Origin: a bacterium BMS3Bbin13
GTDB taxonomy: Bacteria > Pseudomonadota > Gammaproteobacteria > 21-64-14
Direction: 5' to 3'
Length of the DNA stretch: 34,791 nt
Assembly (NCBI GenBank): GCA_002897735.1
Contig: BDTW01000035.1
Span: 1 to 34,791 of the forward strand
The position numbers and the translations under genes were made by a program. Shown piece after piece: positions 24,862-33,177 of this stretch. Numbering within the stretch: the first letter of the stretch is position 1; every line of letters begins with the position of its first letter. Below the pieces are notes generated by a model. That model was given only the letters and a program-made list of their open reading frames with translations. It was not told the origin of the DNA and searched no databases.

Positions 24862-25130
24862 GACGTTGTTGCGGGGACCCGCCGTGATCACCTATGGGCC
24901 GCCCTGTGTTCGGCGCGCGCTCAGCATCGGGCGGGTTGCGGTGTCGCGGTCCCGGGGCGCGCTACGGTCCCGGGCCTCCGATTCGGGTAAGTGCGAATCG
25001 AGGGGGATCGGGGGGCCGGTTCGGCGTCGTGCATTCAACCCTCGATCCGCCCCGGCGGCCCGGGTGCGCCGGGGCGCACGGGACCGTATACTCGGGCGGA
25101 ATCCGCGAGCCTGATCGAGTCCGGCCAGAC

Positions 25131-26441
25131 ATGAAGATGAGCGAGTTCGCCCGGCGTCGACGCCAGTTGATACGCATGATGGGCAACGGCAGTATCGCGA
25201 TCGTCCCGGCCGCGCCCGAGCGGCTGCGCAACCGGGACGTGGAGTACCCGTACCGCCAGGACAGCGACCTTCATTATCTCACGGGCTTTCCGGAGCCGGA
25301 GGCCGTGGCGGTGCTCGTTCCCGGCCACCGGCATAGCGAGTTCGTGCTGTTCTGCAGGGCGCTGGATCCGGAGCGGGAGGCCTGGACCGGCCCGCGCGCC
25401 GGTCAGAAAGGCGCGGTGGACGGCTTCGGCGCGGACGACTCGTTCCCGATCACCGATCTGGACGACATCCTCCCGGGCCTGCTGGAGGGCTGCGAACGGG
25501 TCTTCTACACGATGGGCCGGGACCCGGAGTTCGACCGGCGCCTGATCGCGTGGGTGAATCGGATCCGAGAAAACACCCGTTCCGGTTCCCGCTCTCCCGC
25601 GGAGTTCATCTCGCTCGATCTATTGCTGCACGAGATGCGCCTGTTCAAGAGCGCGGCCGAGTTGCGGGTGATGCGCGCCGCCGCACGTATCACCATGGAG
25701 GCCCACCGGCGCGCCATGCGCCGCTGTCGTCCGGGGATGGGGGAGTACGAGGTGGAGGCGGAACTGCTCTACCACTTCCGCCGCCACGGCGCCGACGTCG
25801 CCTATCCCCCGATCGTAGGCGGCGGCGCCAACGGCTGCGTGCTGCACTACGTGCGCAACGATGCGCCGTTGCAGGACGGCGATCTTCTGCTCATCGATGC
25901 CGGGGCCGAACTGGAGTGCTATGCCTCCGACATCACCCGCACCTTTCCGGTGAACGGGCGTTTCACGCCGGCCCAGCGGGCGATCTACGACCTCGTGTTG
26001 AAGGCGCAGGAGGCGGCGATCGCCAAGGTGCGGCCCGGCAACCACTGGAACGATCCGCACCAAGCCGTGGTGCGGGTGTTCACCGAAGGTCTGGTTCGGC
26101 TCGGCCTGCTCAAGGGTAGGCCCGCGCAGCTGATCAAGGATGGTGCCTATCGGCGCTTCTACATGCATCGTACGGGGCACTGGCTCGGATTGGATGTGCA
26201 CGACGTGGGCGACTACAAGGTCGACGGAAAATGGCGGCTGCTCGAGCCCGGCATGGTCCTGACCGTCGAGCCCGGGCTGTACATCCCCGCGGGCGGCAAG
26301 GGCGTGGCGCGCAAGTGGTGGAACATCGGCGTGCGCATCGAGGACGATGTGCGGGTCACGCCGGAGGGCCGCGAGGTCCTCACGGGCGGCCTGATCCGTT
26401 CCGCCGACGCGATCGAGGCGTGGATGGCGGGAGGCGACTGA
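25131..26441 (+). CDS. pepP: Xaa-Pro aminopeptidase
   Basis: This 436-aa creatinase-fold metallopeptidase cleaves N-terminal residues next to proline. The AMP_N domain (about 1-170) has RNRDVEYPYRQDSDLHYLTG FPEPEA. The pita-bread catalytic domain has VGGGANGCVLHY, LLIDAGAELECYASDITRTF with two metal-binding Asp, MHRTGHWLGLDVHD with His, LTVEPGLYIP with Glu and GVRIEDDVRVT with Glu. The ATG at 25131 is the likely start; the in-frame extension to 24894 is GC-rich repeat DNA. A ubiH remnant follows 3 bp after the stop, as in the conserved pepP-ubiH order. Confidence 0.95.
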   Translation: MKMSEFARRRRQLIRMMGNGSIAIVPAAPERLRNRDVEYPYRQDSDLHYLTGFPEPEAVAVLVPGHRHSEFVLFCRALDPEREAWTGPRAGQKGAVDGFGADDSFPITDLDDILPGLLEGCERVFYTMGRDPEFDRRLIAWVNRIRENTRSGSRSPAEFISLDLLLHEMRLFKSAAELRVMRAAARITMEAHRRAMRRCRPGMGEYEVEAELLYHFRRHGADVAYPPIVGGGANGCVLHYVRNDAPLQDGDLLLIDAGAELECYASDITRTFPVNGRFTPAQRAIYDLVLKAQEAAIAKVRPGNHWNDPHQAVVRVFTEGLVRLGLLKGRPAQLIKDGAYRRFYMHRTGHWLGLDVHDVGDYKVDGKWRLLEPGMVLTVEPGLYIPAGGKGVARKWWNIGVRIEDDVRVTPEGREVLTGGLIRSADAIEAWMAGGD

Positions 26442-26444
26442 GCG

Positions 26445-26654
26445 GTGGCCGAGTCCTTCGATACGGCGACCGGCGCCGCGTCGCGCGGTTCACCGATGTA
26501 CTGCCGGGCGTGTTCGCCGTGCCCGCCGGCGCCGGTAGCCGCAATGCGCACCGCCGGGTTGGTCGCGCTCGATCTGTCTCCGCCGGCCAAGCGGCTCATC
26601 ATGCGCCGCGTCGGCGGCCTGCCCGCGATCGCGTGCGTCGCGGCGGACGGCTGA
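26445..26654 (+). pseudogene. ubiH: Decayed ubiH: fused start and C-terminal fragment
   Basis: A GTG open frame begins VAESFDT, like the start of UbiH. It contains MRTAGLVALDLSPPAKRLIM followed by RRVGGLP, like the C-terminal helix of UbiH/UbiI monooxygenases. A second frame in between gives YGDRRRVARFTDVLPGVF, matching the Y-x-x-R-R...T-D region that normally precedes it. The FAD-binding GGGxxG, DG and GD motifs and about 330 residues are missing, and one frameshift separates the two C-terminal pieces. The position directly after pepP is that of ubiH in many gammaproteobacteria. The match is by pattern memory, so alignment is needed. Confidence 0.6.
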
Positions 26655-26676
26655 CCGGTAGGGCGCGTCGACGGCG

Positions 26677-27927
26677 ATGGATCTCGTCTCAGTCATCTCG
26701 GTGCTGCTCACCATCGCGGCGTTGTTCGGCTACCTGAACGAGCGTTACGTGCACCTGCCGAGCACCATCGGCCTGATGCTGATCGCGTTGGTGATGTCGC
26801 TCGGCCTGATCGTCCTCGGCCGTTTCGGTCTGGCCCCCGGACGCGTGGTGCGCGAGTTCCTGACGCACGTGGATTTCAACCAGGCGCTGATGCACGGCAT
26901 GCTCTCGTTTCTCTTGTTCGCCGGCGCGTTGCACGTCAACCTCGAGGATCTGAACCGCAACCGCTGGACCGTGGGCCTGCTGGCCACGGGCGGGGTGATC
27001 GTGTCCACCGCGCTGATCGGCGTCGCGGGGTGGTGGCTGTTCGGGATGCTGGGTGTCGATCTGCCGCTGCTCTATTGTTTGGTGTTCGGCGCTCTGATCT
27101 CGCCCACCGATCCGATCGCGGTGCTCGCCGTGCTCAAGAGCGTCGGGGTCTCGCGCGACCTCGAGGCCAAGATCGCGGGCGAGTCGCTGTTCAACGACGG
27201 CGTGGGGGTCGTCGTGTTCGTGGTGCTGCTCGGTATCGCCGCCGAGGGCGGTGGTGTACGCGCCGGCGATATCGCCCTGCTGTTCGTGCGCGAGGCGCTC
27301 GGCGGAGCCGTGTTCGGACTCGGCGCCGGCTATCTCGCCTACCGGATGCTCAAGGGCGTGGATAACTACTCGGTCGAGGTACTGATCACGCTGGCGCTGG
27401 TCGCCGGCGGCTACGCGCTGGCCGATCACCTGCACCTGTCGGGACCCATCGCTATTGTCGTGGCGGGCTTGCTGATCGGCAACCACGGGCGTCTCCTGGC
27501 CATGTCCTCCGCCACCCGTGCGCACCTCGACTCCTTCTGGGAGCTCATCGACGAGACGCTGAACGCGGTGCTGTTCGTCCTCATCGGCCTGGAGGTGCTG
27601 GTGCTCACCTTCACGCCGCGCCTGTTGTTGGCCGGGGCGCTGATGATCCCGCTGGTGCTCGTCGCACGCTTCGTGAGCGTCGGGCTGCCGGTGCGCCTGC
27701 TCGGGCGCGCGCGCGAGTTCAGCCCGCATGCGATCCCGGTGCTGACCTGGGGCGGGCTGCGCGGGGGGATCTCCGTGGCGCTCGCGCTGTCGGTACCGGT
27801 CGGGCCCGAGCGCCCGGTGATCCTGGCCGTGACCTACATCGTCGTCGTGTTTTCGATCCTGGTACAAGGTCTCACGGTGGGGCGCTTGGCGCGCGCCGCC
27901 GGTGGTGGTGGTGGTGCATCCGGCTGA
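26677..27927 (+). CDS. CPA1-family Na+/H+ antiporter (NhaP-like)
   Basis: The 416-aa protein has about 12 membrane helices. Ion-binding motifs are FGALISPTDPIAVLAV, AGESLFNDGVGVVVFV with the Asp of the exchange site, and TWGGLRGGISVALALS near the C-terminus. The C-terminal end (ARAAGGGGGASG) is low-complexity, with a GGT run at DNA level (27900-27918). It exchanges Na+ (or K+) for protons at the inner membrane. It begins 22 bp after the ubiH remnant, so its expression may run from the pepP promoter. Confidence 0.92.
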   Translation: MDLVSVISVLLTIAALFGYLNERYVHLPSTIGLMLIALVMSLGLIVLGRFGLAPGRVVREFLTHVDFNQALMHGMLSFLLFAGALHVNLEDLNRNRWTVGLLATGGVIVSTALIGVAGWWLFGMLGVDLPLLYCLVFGALISPTDPIAVLAVLKSVGVSRDLEAKIAGESLFNDGVGVVVFVVLLGIAAEGGGVRAGDIALLFVREALGGAVFGLGAGYLAYRMLKGVDNYSVEVLITLALVAGGYALADHLHLSGPIAIVVAGLLIGNHGRLLAMSSATRAHLDSFWELIDETLNAVLFVLIGLEVLVLTFTPRLLLAGALMIPLVLVARFVSVGLPVRLLGRAREFSPHAIPVLTWGGLRGGISVALALSVPVGPERPVILAVTYIVVVFSILVQGLTVGRLARAAGGGGGASG

Positions 27928-27945
27928 AACCTGCGCGCCGCGCGC

Positions 27946-28503
27946 TCAGGCCGGCGGCGGCCGGCGCAGTTTGCGCTGCAGCGTGCGCCGGTGCATCCTC
28001 AGCGCCCGCGCCGCGGCCGAGATGTTGTGATCGTGATCCAGCAGCACCCGCTGCAGGTGTTCCCACTCCAGGCGCTGCACGGACAGCGGTCGTTCGGCGG
28101 CCGGTGTCCCCGGGTCGCCGGCGTCACGGTGCAGCGCGGCCAGGACCTCGTCGGCGTCCGCGGGCTTGGTCAGGTAATGGGTCGCGCCGAGTTTGATGGC
28201 CTCCACCGCGGTGGCGATGCTCGCATAGCCGGTCAGGACGACGATGCGCGTGTTCTCGTCCAGTTCGTGGAGGCGGCGCACCAGTTCCAGTCCGGAGCGA
28301 TCGCCGAGGCGCAGATCCACGACTGCGTATTCGGGCGTGTAGCGCTCGGCGAGCGCCAGCGCACCCTCGACCTCCAGTGCCGCGACCACATCGAAACCGC
28401 GTCGTCCGAGCGCCTCGGAGAGCACGCCGCAGAAGGTCTCGTCGTCATCGACCAACAGCAGCCGCGGGAGGTCGTCGCCGACCCGTTCAGGTTTGATCAT
28501 CAT
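27946..28503 (-). CDS. regA: Redox response regulator, RegA/PrrA/RoxR family
   Basis: The 185-aa regulator has a receiver domain (acidic pocket DDDE about 19-22, phospho-acceptor Asp63 in AVVDLRLGDRSG, Thr91 and Lys113 in HYLTKPAD). A short linker leads to a C-terminal Fis-type helix-turn-helix, NISAAARALRMHRRTLQRKL then RRPPPA. This compact receiver-plus-Fis arrangement without an ATPase domain is that of RegA/PrrA/ActR/RoxR, which control respiratory and redox genes. The coding region overlaps the 3' end of the kinase gene by 17 nt, so the kinase and regulator form one operon with the kinase first. Confidence 0.9.
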   Translation of the reverse strand: MMIKPERVGDDLPRLLLVDDDETFCGVLSEALGRRGFDVVAALEVEGALALAERYTPEYAVVDLRLGDRSGLELVRRLHELDENTRIVVLTGYASIATAVEAIKLGATHYLTKPADADEVLAALHRDAGDPGTPAAERPLSVQRLEWEHLQRVLLDHDHNISAAARALRMHRRTLQRKLRRPPPA

Positions 28504-29776
28504 CCGATTTCGTGCCGAGCCGCCGCAATGGCAGACGTACCTGCGCGCAGGTGCCGCCGCCGTCGCTGCGCGCTTGCAATGTCACCTCGCCGCCGTAGCG
28601 GCCGATGGCGGCGTGGGCCAGAAACAGTCCGAGTCCGAGACCCTCGTCTTTGGTGGTGAACCGACGGTGCCCGGCGGCCCGTGAGGCCGCGGGCGCCAGG
28701 CCGGGGCCGCGGTCGCAGACCCGGATGTCCAGGACGTCCGCATTCCATCCGGCCGTCAGTTCCACCTCCCGTGGTGAGGCATCCGCGGCGTTGTTGAGGA
28801 TCGTGATCAACGCCTGCGCCAGGGTGTGCTCGGCGAGGATGCGCGGCGCCGGGCGCGCGCCCTCGAGGGCGACGCGGACCGTGGCACCGTGGCGCATCGC
28901 CCGCCACCCGGCGACGATCTCGCCGATGAACTCGTCGACCGCGAGCGATCGGCCGGCCTCGGCGCGCACACTGCCGGCCGATGCCGCGATCGCGGCGAGC
29001 GCCTGCTTGCAGCGGTCGACCTGGCCGCGCAACATCCGCAGCCGCCCGGTATCCGGATCCGTCGCCGCCCCGCTGCGATCGCGCTCCATCTCCCGCAGCA
29101 CGGTGGCCATGGTGGCGAGCGGCGTACCCAACTCGTGCGCGGCGCCGGCGGCGAGCGTACCCAGCGCGATCAGCCGCTCGTCGCGCAACGCCTGCTCGCG
29201 GCGCTCGGCCAACAGGTGTTCGCGTTCGCGTAGCGTGCCCGCCATGCGCGCGACATAGTAGGCGAGGAGGCCCGCGCTGAATACGAAGCCCACCCACATG
29301 CCGATGACGTGCAGTTCGAACCCGTGCGCCGCGAGTCGCGTGTCCCGGGACAGCGGCATGTTCTCGACCATCAGCGCCGTGTAGCAGAGCACCGTCACCA
29401 CCGCAAGCAGCCGCGTGTGTGCCGGCGGCAGCACCGTCGCGGCGACCGTGATCGGCAGCAACAGCAACCAGACGAACGGGTTGAAGGCCCCCCCGGAAAA
29501 ATATAACAGGCCCGTGAGCGCGCCGACGTCGACCAGCAGTTGGACGAAGAATTCCCCGGTGCCGATCTCGCCCCCGCGCCCGAGCCGCCGCCGGGTGAAG
29601 ACGTTGAACGCCGCGAGCGCGGCGATGATCGCCGCCATCGGCGCCACCGGCAGCGCGATCCCGAACCCATATACCGCCGTCAACACCGTCACTGTCTGCC
29701 CGACGACGGCGACGTTGCGCAACGCATACAGGCGGCGCAGGTTTTGCCCGGTGTCGCGTGCGGATCGGGAAAACAC
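28487..29776 (-). CDS. regB: Redox sensor histidine kinase, RegB/PrrB/RoxS family
   Basis: The kinase (429 aa from GTG 29776) has about six membrane helices over residues 20-180. The RegB heptapeptide GGAFNPF is at about 95-101. The H-box is LGTLAAGAAHELGTPLATM with phospho-His about 214, and a Cys in VDRCKQALAAIAA (about 256) occupies roughly the position of the redox cysteine of RegB (42 versus 40 residues after His). The ATPase has NNAADASP, CDRGPGL and GLGLGLFLAH. The frame runs on to 30268 without a good start. I chose GTG 29776, preceded by GAGGGGG, because upstream sequence is not RegB-like. Other starts cannot be excluded. Confidence 0.88.
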   Translation of the reverse strand: MFSRSARDTGQNLRRLYALRNVAVVGQTVTVLTAVYGFGIALPVAPMAAIIAALAAFNVFTRRRLGRGGEIGTGEFFVQLLVDVGALTGLLYFSGGAFNPFVWLLLLPITVAATVLPPAHTRLLAVVTVLCYTALMVENMPLSRDTRLAAHGFELHVIGMWVGFVFSAGLLAYYVARMAGTLREREHLLAERREQALRDERLIALGTLAAGAAHELGTPLATMATVLREMERDRSGAATDPDTGRLRMLRGQVDRCKQALAAIAASAGSVRAEAGRSLAVDEFIGEIVAGWRAMRHGATVRVALEGARPAPRILAEHTLAQALITILNNAADASPREVELTAGWNADVLDIRVCDRGPGLAPAASRAAGHRRFTTKDEGLGLGLFLAHAAIGRYGGEVTLQARSDGGGTCAQVRLPLRRLGTKSDDDQT

Positions 29777-29981
29777 GGTTACAGCCGCCCCCTCAACGGC
29801 CCGCCGCGCGGTGCGGCCGATCGCCGCGCGGCGATCGATCGCATTGTACCCCGTTACGCTTTTCCCATCCTGCTCGACCCGGACGGCGGCGTGCACCGTC
29901 GCCACGAGATCGGCGCTCCCTGTGATGTGCCGCATCGGTTCAGACGGGTGATTCCTCGGGTGCGCCGCTGCGGTGTCACCG

Positions 29982-29995
29982 GATGATGTATCATC
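29982..29995. promoter_or_regulatory. Perfect palindrome GATGAT-gt-ATCATC
   Basis: This 14-bp element lies between the divergent regB (start 29776) and the SDR gene (start 30056), 61 bp before the latter. It is a candidate operator for one or both genes. The surrounding 280-bp gap shows no other clear signal. Confidence 0.4.
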
Positions 29996-30055
29996 GCCCT
30001 CCGCCGCGCCGGGGCGATCGGGCGCGCCACACCCAACGAATGCCGGGACAATCGA

Positions 30056-31009
30056 ATGAACGCCGTCGCCGAACTCCATGTGATCATCGGATCCGGCGCC
30101 CTCGGAATGGGCGTGGGGCGGGAACTGCTGGTGCGGCGCAAGCGCGTGCGGATGGTCAACCGCTCGGGCATCGCCGACGTGCCCACCCGCATCTACGTGT
30201 TCAAGGGCGATGTCGCCGATCCCGCCACCCTGCGCGAGTCCTGCGAGGAGGCCACGGTCGTCTATCACTGTGCACGACCCGATTCACGGGAGGGGGACGG
30301 GCGCGCCGAACGGTTGATGGCCGGGGCCATCGAGGCCGCCGCGCGTGCCGGGGCGCGCATCGTCTACGGCGAGTGCGCGACGTTCTACCGGGCGGGCGCC
30401 AGGCCGATGACGGAAGAGGAGGCCGTGCCCGTGGCGGGCGGTGAGGCGTGCACGCGCCCGGCGGCCATGCTTATGGAGGCGCACGCCGCCGGGGGCGTGC
30501 GTGCCGCCATCGGTCGCGGCTCGGACCTGTTCGGTCCCTGGGCCGGTGCCTCGCTGCTCGGTCGCCAAGTGTTCGCGCGTGCCGTCGCCGGGCATGCCGT
30601 CCAGTTGCCCGGCAATCCGGAGTTGGCCCATACCTTCACTTATGTCGACGATTTCGCCCGTGCGCTGGTCACGCTCGGGGAGCGGGACGAGGCCCTCGGC
30701 CGGGTCTGGCACGTGCCGAGTGCGGAGCCGTTGAGCCCGCGCCGGTTCGCGGAGCTGGTGTTCGAGACGCTCGGCACGGTGCCGCGCATCACGGTGCCGG
30801 GGCGTGCCCGGCTGGCGCTGCACGGGCTGGTCGATCCGGCCGCCCGTGTGCTACGCGCGGCGACGGAGCGCTTCGAGCGGCCCTTCGTATTGGATCACGG
30901 GCGCTACCGGGCCGCGTTCGGAGGGGCATTCACGTCGCACCCCGACGCCATCCGTGCGACCCTGGAGTGGCGGCGCGCCAATCCGAATGCGGCGCCGGCG
31001 CGCGCATGA
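30056..31009 (+). CDS. NAD-dependent epimerase/dehydratase-like SDR protein
   Basis: The 317-aa protein starts with a Rossmann motif, LHVIIGSGALGMGVGRELLV, an NRSG loop that often selects NADP, and VFKGDVADPATLRES. VRAAIGRGSDLFGPWAGA and FTYVDDFARALVTLG match extended-SDR family members. The Y-x-x-x-K of true SDR catalysis is not evident: the region that would carry it is EACTRPAAMLMEAH. The enzyme may thus be an NmrA-like sensor or work by another route. It is divergent from regB. Downstream (31010-31340) there is no further gene. Confidence 0.75.
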   Translation: MNAVAELHVIIGSGALGMGVGRELLVRRKRVRMVNRSGIADVPTRIYVFKGDVADPATLRESCEEATVVYHCARPDSREGDGRAERLMAGAIEAAARAGARIVYGECATFYRAGARPMTEEEAVPVAGGEACTRPAAMLMEAHAAGGVRAAIGRGSDLFGPWAGASLLGRQVFARAVAGHAVQLPGNPELAHTFTYVDDFARALVTLGERDEALGRVWHVPSAEPLSPRRFAELVFETLGTVPRITVPGRARLALHGLVDPAARVLRAATERFERPFVLDHGRYRAAFGGAFTSHPDAIRATLEWRRANPNAAPARA

Positions 31010-31040
31010 ACACGCCGCCGGTGGAGGTTGCGACGCCGCC

Positions 31041-31110
31041 GGCGGGCCGAGGTCCGTCCTACATGGTTCGTCCGGTGTTGGAGATTTCGTAGGGCCGGGC
31101 TTGCCCGGCC
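31041..31110. repeat. Degenerate and perfect REP-like palindromes
   Basis: ggcgggcc-ga-ggtccgtc (31041-31058) is a degraded class-B copy, followed by ctac. GTAGGGCCGGGC-tt-GCCCGGCC (31089-31110) is a perfect class-A copy with the GTAGGG flank. The rest of the gene-free stretch up to 31340 contains a weak cggac/gtccg hairpin near 31167-31190. Confidence 0.65.
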
Positions 31111-31340
31111 GAGGCCGTTGAAATCCATGACCGCGTTGAGATGAGTCACGGACCTCGCGGAATGCACGGACAACCCGTATTGAGTCCGTACGTTCCGTGG
31201 GGTTCGCGGCCATTCCGTCACGATATGGGCTGAGACCCCGCCCGGGCCGGCGTCCGGATCAGGGCGCAATCCCCGTATTCCGGCCTGCATACGGGCCACC
31301 CGGGTTCGGGCGTCGAAGCCGGCGCGGGTCGGGTTGCCCG

Positions 31341-31862
31341 CTATTTTCCGCCGCCCCGGGCGCCCATGTGCTCCATCATCTGCTTCATCATCATCTGCAT
31401 CATCTGCTGGTGTTTGGCCATGCGCTTCATCATCGTCTGCATCCGCTCCGGAGACATGCGCGCACCCTTACTAGCGGCGCTCTTCATGCCGCACGGATTC
31501 CTCGGGGGAGTGGGGGAGGCACCGTGCCCCATCGCCTTGCCCTTTCCTCCGCCCATCATGCCGCCTTTGCCGCCGCCCATCATGCCGCCTTTGCCACTGC
31601 CCATCATGCCGCCGCCCATCATGCAACTGCCCATCATGGACATGGCCTTCTGCATCTCGCGCATGTGCTGCCGCAGCAGGCGCCGGCGCTCGCGAGGATT
31701 TTTGGTGGCGCGGATCCGGTCCATGGTCCGCTGCATCTGCTGCAAGCGTCCCTGCATCTGCATCATGGGCTTGGCGGTGCCGTTGGCGGGCGCACCGGCG
31801 TAGGCGGCCGGGACGAGGAAAGCCAGCGAAGCAGCCATCATCAGAGATTTGAGTCCTATCAT
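31341..31862 (-). CDS. Exported Met/Gly-rich protein, possible copper binder
   Basis: The 173-aa protein has a signal peptide (MIGLKSLMMAASLAFLVPAA, cleavage near AYAG). The mature part has a helical region with MQMQGRLQQMQRTMDRIRAT, then a Gly/Met/Lys array with an 8-residue unit MMGGGKGG repeated about three times (24-bp DNA repeat at roughly 31545-31640), then MMKRMAKHQQMMQMMMKQMM. Dense methionine with some histidine, plus two Cys, suggests periplasmic Cu(I) or Ag(I) binding; this is inference, no family is recognised. AGGAGG with 5-nt spacing precedes the ATG. It is divergent from the DUF1134 gene. Confidence 0.7.
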   Translation of the reverse strand: MIGLKSLMMAASLAFLVPAAYAGAPANGTAKPMMQMQGRLQQMQRTMDRIRATKNPRERRRLLRQHMREMQKAMSMMGSCMMGGGMMGSGKGGMMGGGKGGMMGGGKGKAMGHGASPTPPRNPCGMKSAASKGARMSPERMQTMMKRMAKHQQMMQMMMKQMMEHMGARGGGK

Positions 31863-32142
31863 GGTGTCCTCCTGTCGGTCCCTGCGGGAAGATGCCGCCC
31901 GCGCACCGGGCCCGGGAGAGGGCGGCGCGCGGCGCGGGTGCAACAAGTATAGACGGGTCTTTGACAGCGCCGTGATAGACTTTACAACTGTACCCCACGC
32001 ACAGGTCAAGCGGCGGCGGATGGTCCCGGGCGGCGGGAACCCCTGCGGAGTGCCGCAGCCGGTTACGGGAAACGCGGGGATTCGCGCGGCGGGGGCGGGC
32101 GCCGAGAGGTGTCCCGATCACGACAGCTTGCGAGGTCGATCC

Positions 32143-32760
32143 ATGACGATGCAGCCCCGGGCGTTTCGCGCTTCTCCGGCCCTGGCGGCGATGATGGCCG
32201 CGGCCCTGTTGATGTTCAGTGCCGGCGCGCAGGCGTCCCGGCCGTCGGCCGGGACGGCCAAGGCGCCGGCGAATGCCCCCACCTACGACCAGGATACGGT
32301 GATCCACGATGCCGTGGAGTTCTTCGGAAAGGGCAGCGCCGGCATCGCCAAGGTCATTGCCAAGGCATTCGGGGAGCAAGGACGGCCGGACGCGGTCATC
32401 AAGGGCGAGGAAGTCGGTGGCGCCTTGGTGGTGGGGCTGCGCTACGGCGACGGCACGCTACGCATGAAGAACGGCGCCGGCGAGAAGGTCTTCTGGACCG
32501 GGCCGTCGATCGGTTTCGATTTCGGGGCCAACGCTTCCAAGGTCTATGTGCTCGTCTATCACCTGCCCAATCTGAATGCGATCTTCCAGCGCTTTCCGGC
32601 GGTCGACGGCAGCCTCTACTACGTCGCCGGCGCGAGCATCAACTACCAGCGTGCGGACGGCATCGTGCTGGCCCCCATCCGGCTCGGGGTGGGCCTGCGC
32701 GCCGGTGTAAATCTCGGGTACATGCATTACACGCGCAAGAAGACCTGGCTTCCGTTTTGA
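32143..32760 (+). CDS. DUF1134-family exported protein
   Basis: The 205-aa protein has a signal peptide (LAAMMAAALLMFSAGAQA) and a C-terminal domain with GKGSAGIAKVIAKAFGEQGR, IKGEEVGGALVVGLRYGDGT, VFWTGPSIGFDFGANASKVY and LGVGLRAGVNLGYMHYTRKK. I recall this as DUF1134, proteins of unknown function that may bind or act at the cell envelope. The ATG 32143 has GAGG 7 nt upstream; the in-frame extension to 31849 is not coding. The gap 32761-33177 carries palindromes and a regulatory region. Confidence 0.8.
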   Translation: MTMQPRAFRASPALAAMMAAALLMFSAGAQASRPSAGTAKAPANAPTYDQDTVIHDAVEFFGKGSAGIAKVIAKAFGEQGRPDAVIKGEEVGGALVVGLRYGDGTLRMKNGAGEKVFWTGPSIGFDFGANASKVYVLVYHLPNLNAIFQRFPAVDGSLYYVAGASINYQRADGIVLAPIRLGVGLRAGVNLGYMHYTRKKTWLPF

Positions 32761-32826
32761 GCCTGCGGTTCGGCCGGCCGCCGCCGTCCGAATCCACACC
32801 GGCACCGAAGCATCGCGGGTGTCGTC

Positions 32827-32989
32827 GGCGGGCCGAGGCCCGCCCTACGGGTGCCGTGGGGCCGGGCTCGCCCGGCCGATTCCACCGGCTCCCCCAAACC
32901 ACAGTACAACCCCCGAACGTCGCCGGCGGGCCGAGGCCCGCCCTACCATGAAACGCGCACCGCGCCGACCCGGCCGGGCTTACCCGGCC
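32827..32989. repeat. Cluster of four REP-like palindromes
   Basis: Class B GGCGGGCC-ga-GGCCCGCC occurs at 32827-32844 and 32925-32942, each followed by ctac. Class A GGCCGGGC-tc-GCCCGGCC is at 32860-32877, and ggccgggc-tt-acccggcc is at 32972-32989. B and A alternate over 163 bp just after the DUF1134 gene, the densest cluster in the window. Confidence 0.85.
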
Positions 32990-33038
32990 GGCGCCGTTGA
33001 TGATTCTCACGATCACGGCGCTCCACACTGCAGTGCCT

Positions 33039-33100
33039 TTGCGCTGGATCAATGCCACCTGCGACAGAGTGTCGCAATCTAGACACTAGCTAGATAAAAT
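33039..33100 (+). promoter_or_regulatory. FNR-like site, perfect hairpin and -10 before the cytochrome-porin gene
   Basis: TTGCG-ctgg-ATCAA (33039-33052) resembles an FNR/Dnr box (TTGAT-N4-ATCAA) with one degenerate half. TGCGACA-gag-TGTCGCA (33060-33076) is a perfect 7-bp inverted repeat. An AT-rich tagataaaat (33091-33100) can serve as the -10. If transcription begins near 33106, the FNR-like site is centred at about -61. Confidence 0.45.
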
Positions 33101-33177
33101 CGAGTGCGACGCTCGCCCGCCCAGGACGGTGCCGCCGCGGTTCGGGCTCAAACGACTGCAAGCAGAGGATTTTCGCC

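Noticed and set aside
27900-28066. Histidine-rich small minus-strand frame at the end of the antiporter gene
   Set aside because: The histidine run is the complement of a GGT tract coding for glycine in the antiporter; no ribosome site.
29777-30268. N-terminal extension of the RegB-like kinase
   Set aside because: It overlaps the divergent SDR gene, has no helix or RegB similarity, and GTG 29776 has a ribosome-site-like GAGGGGG.
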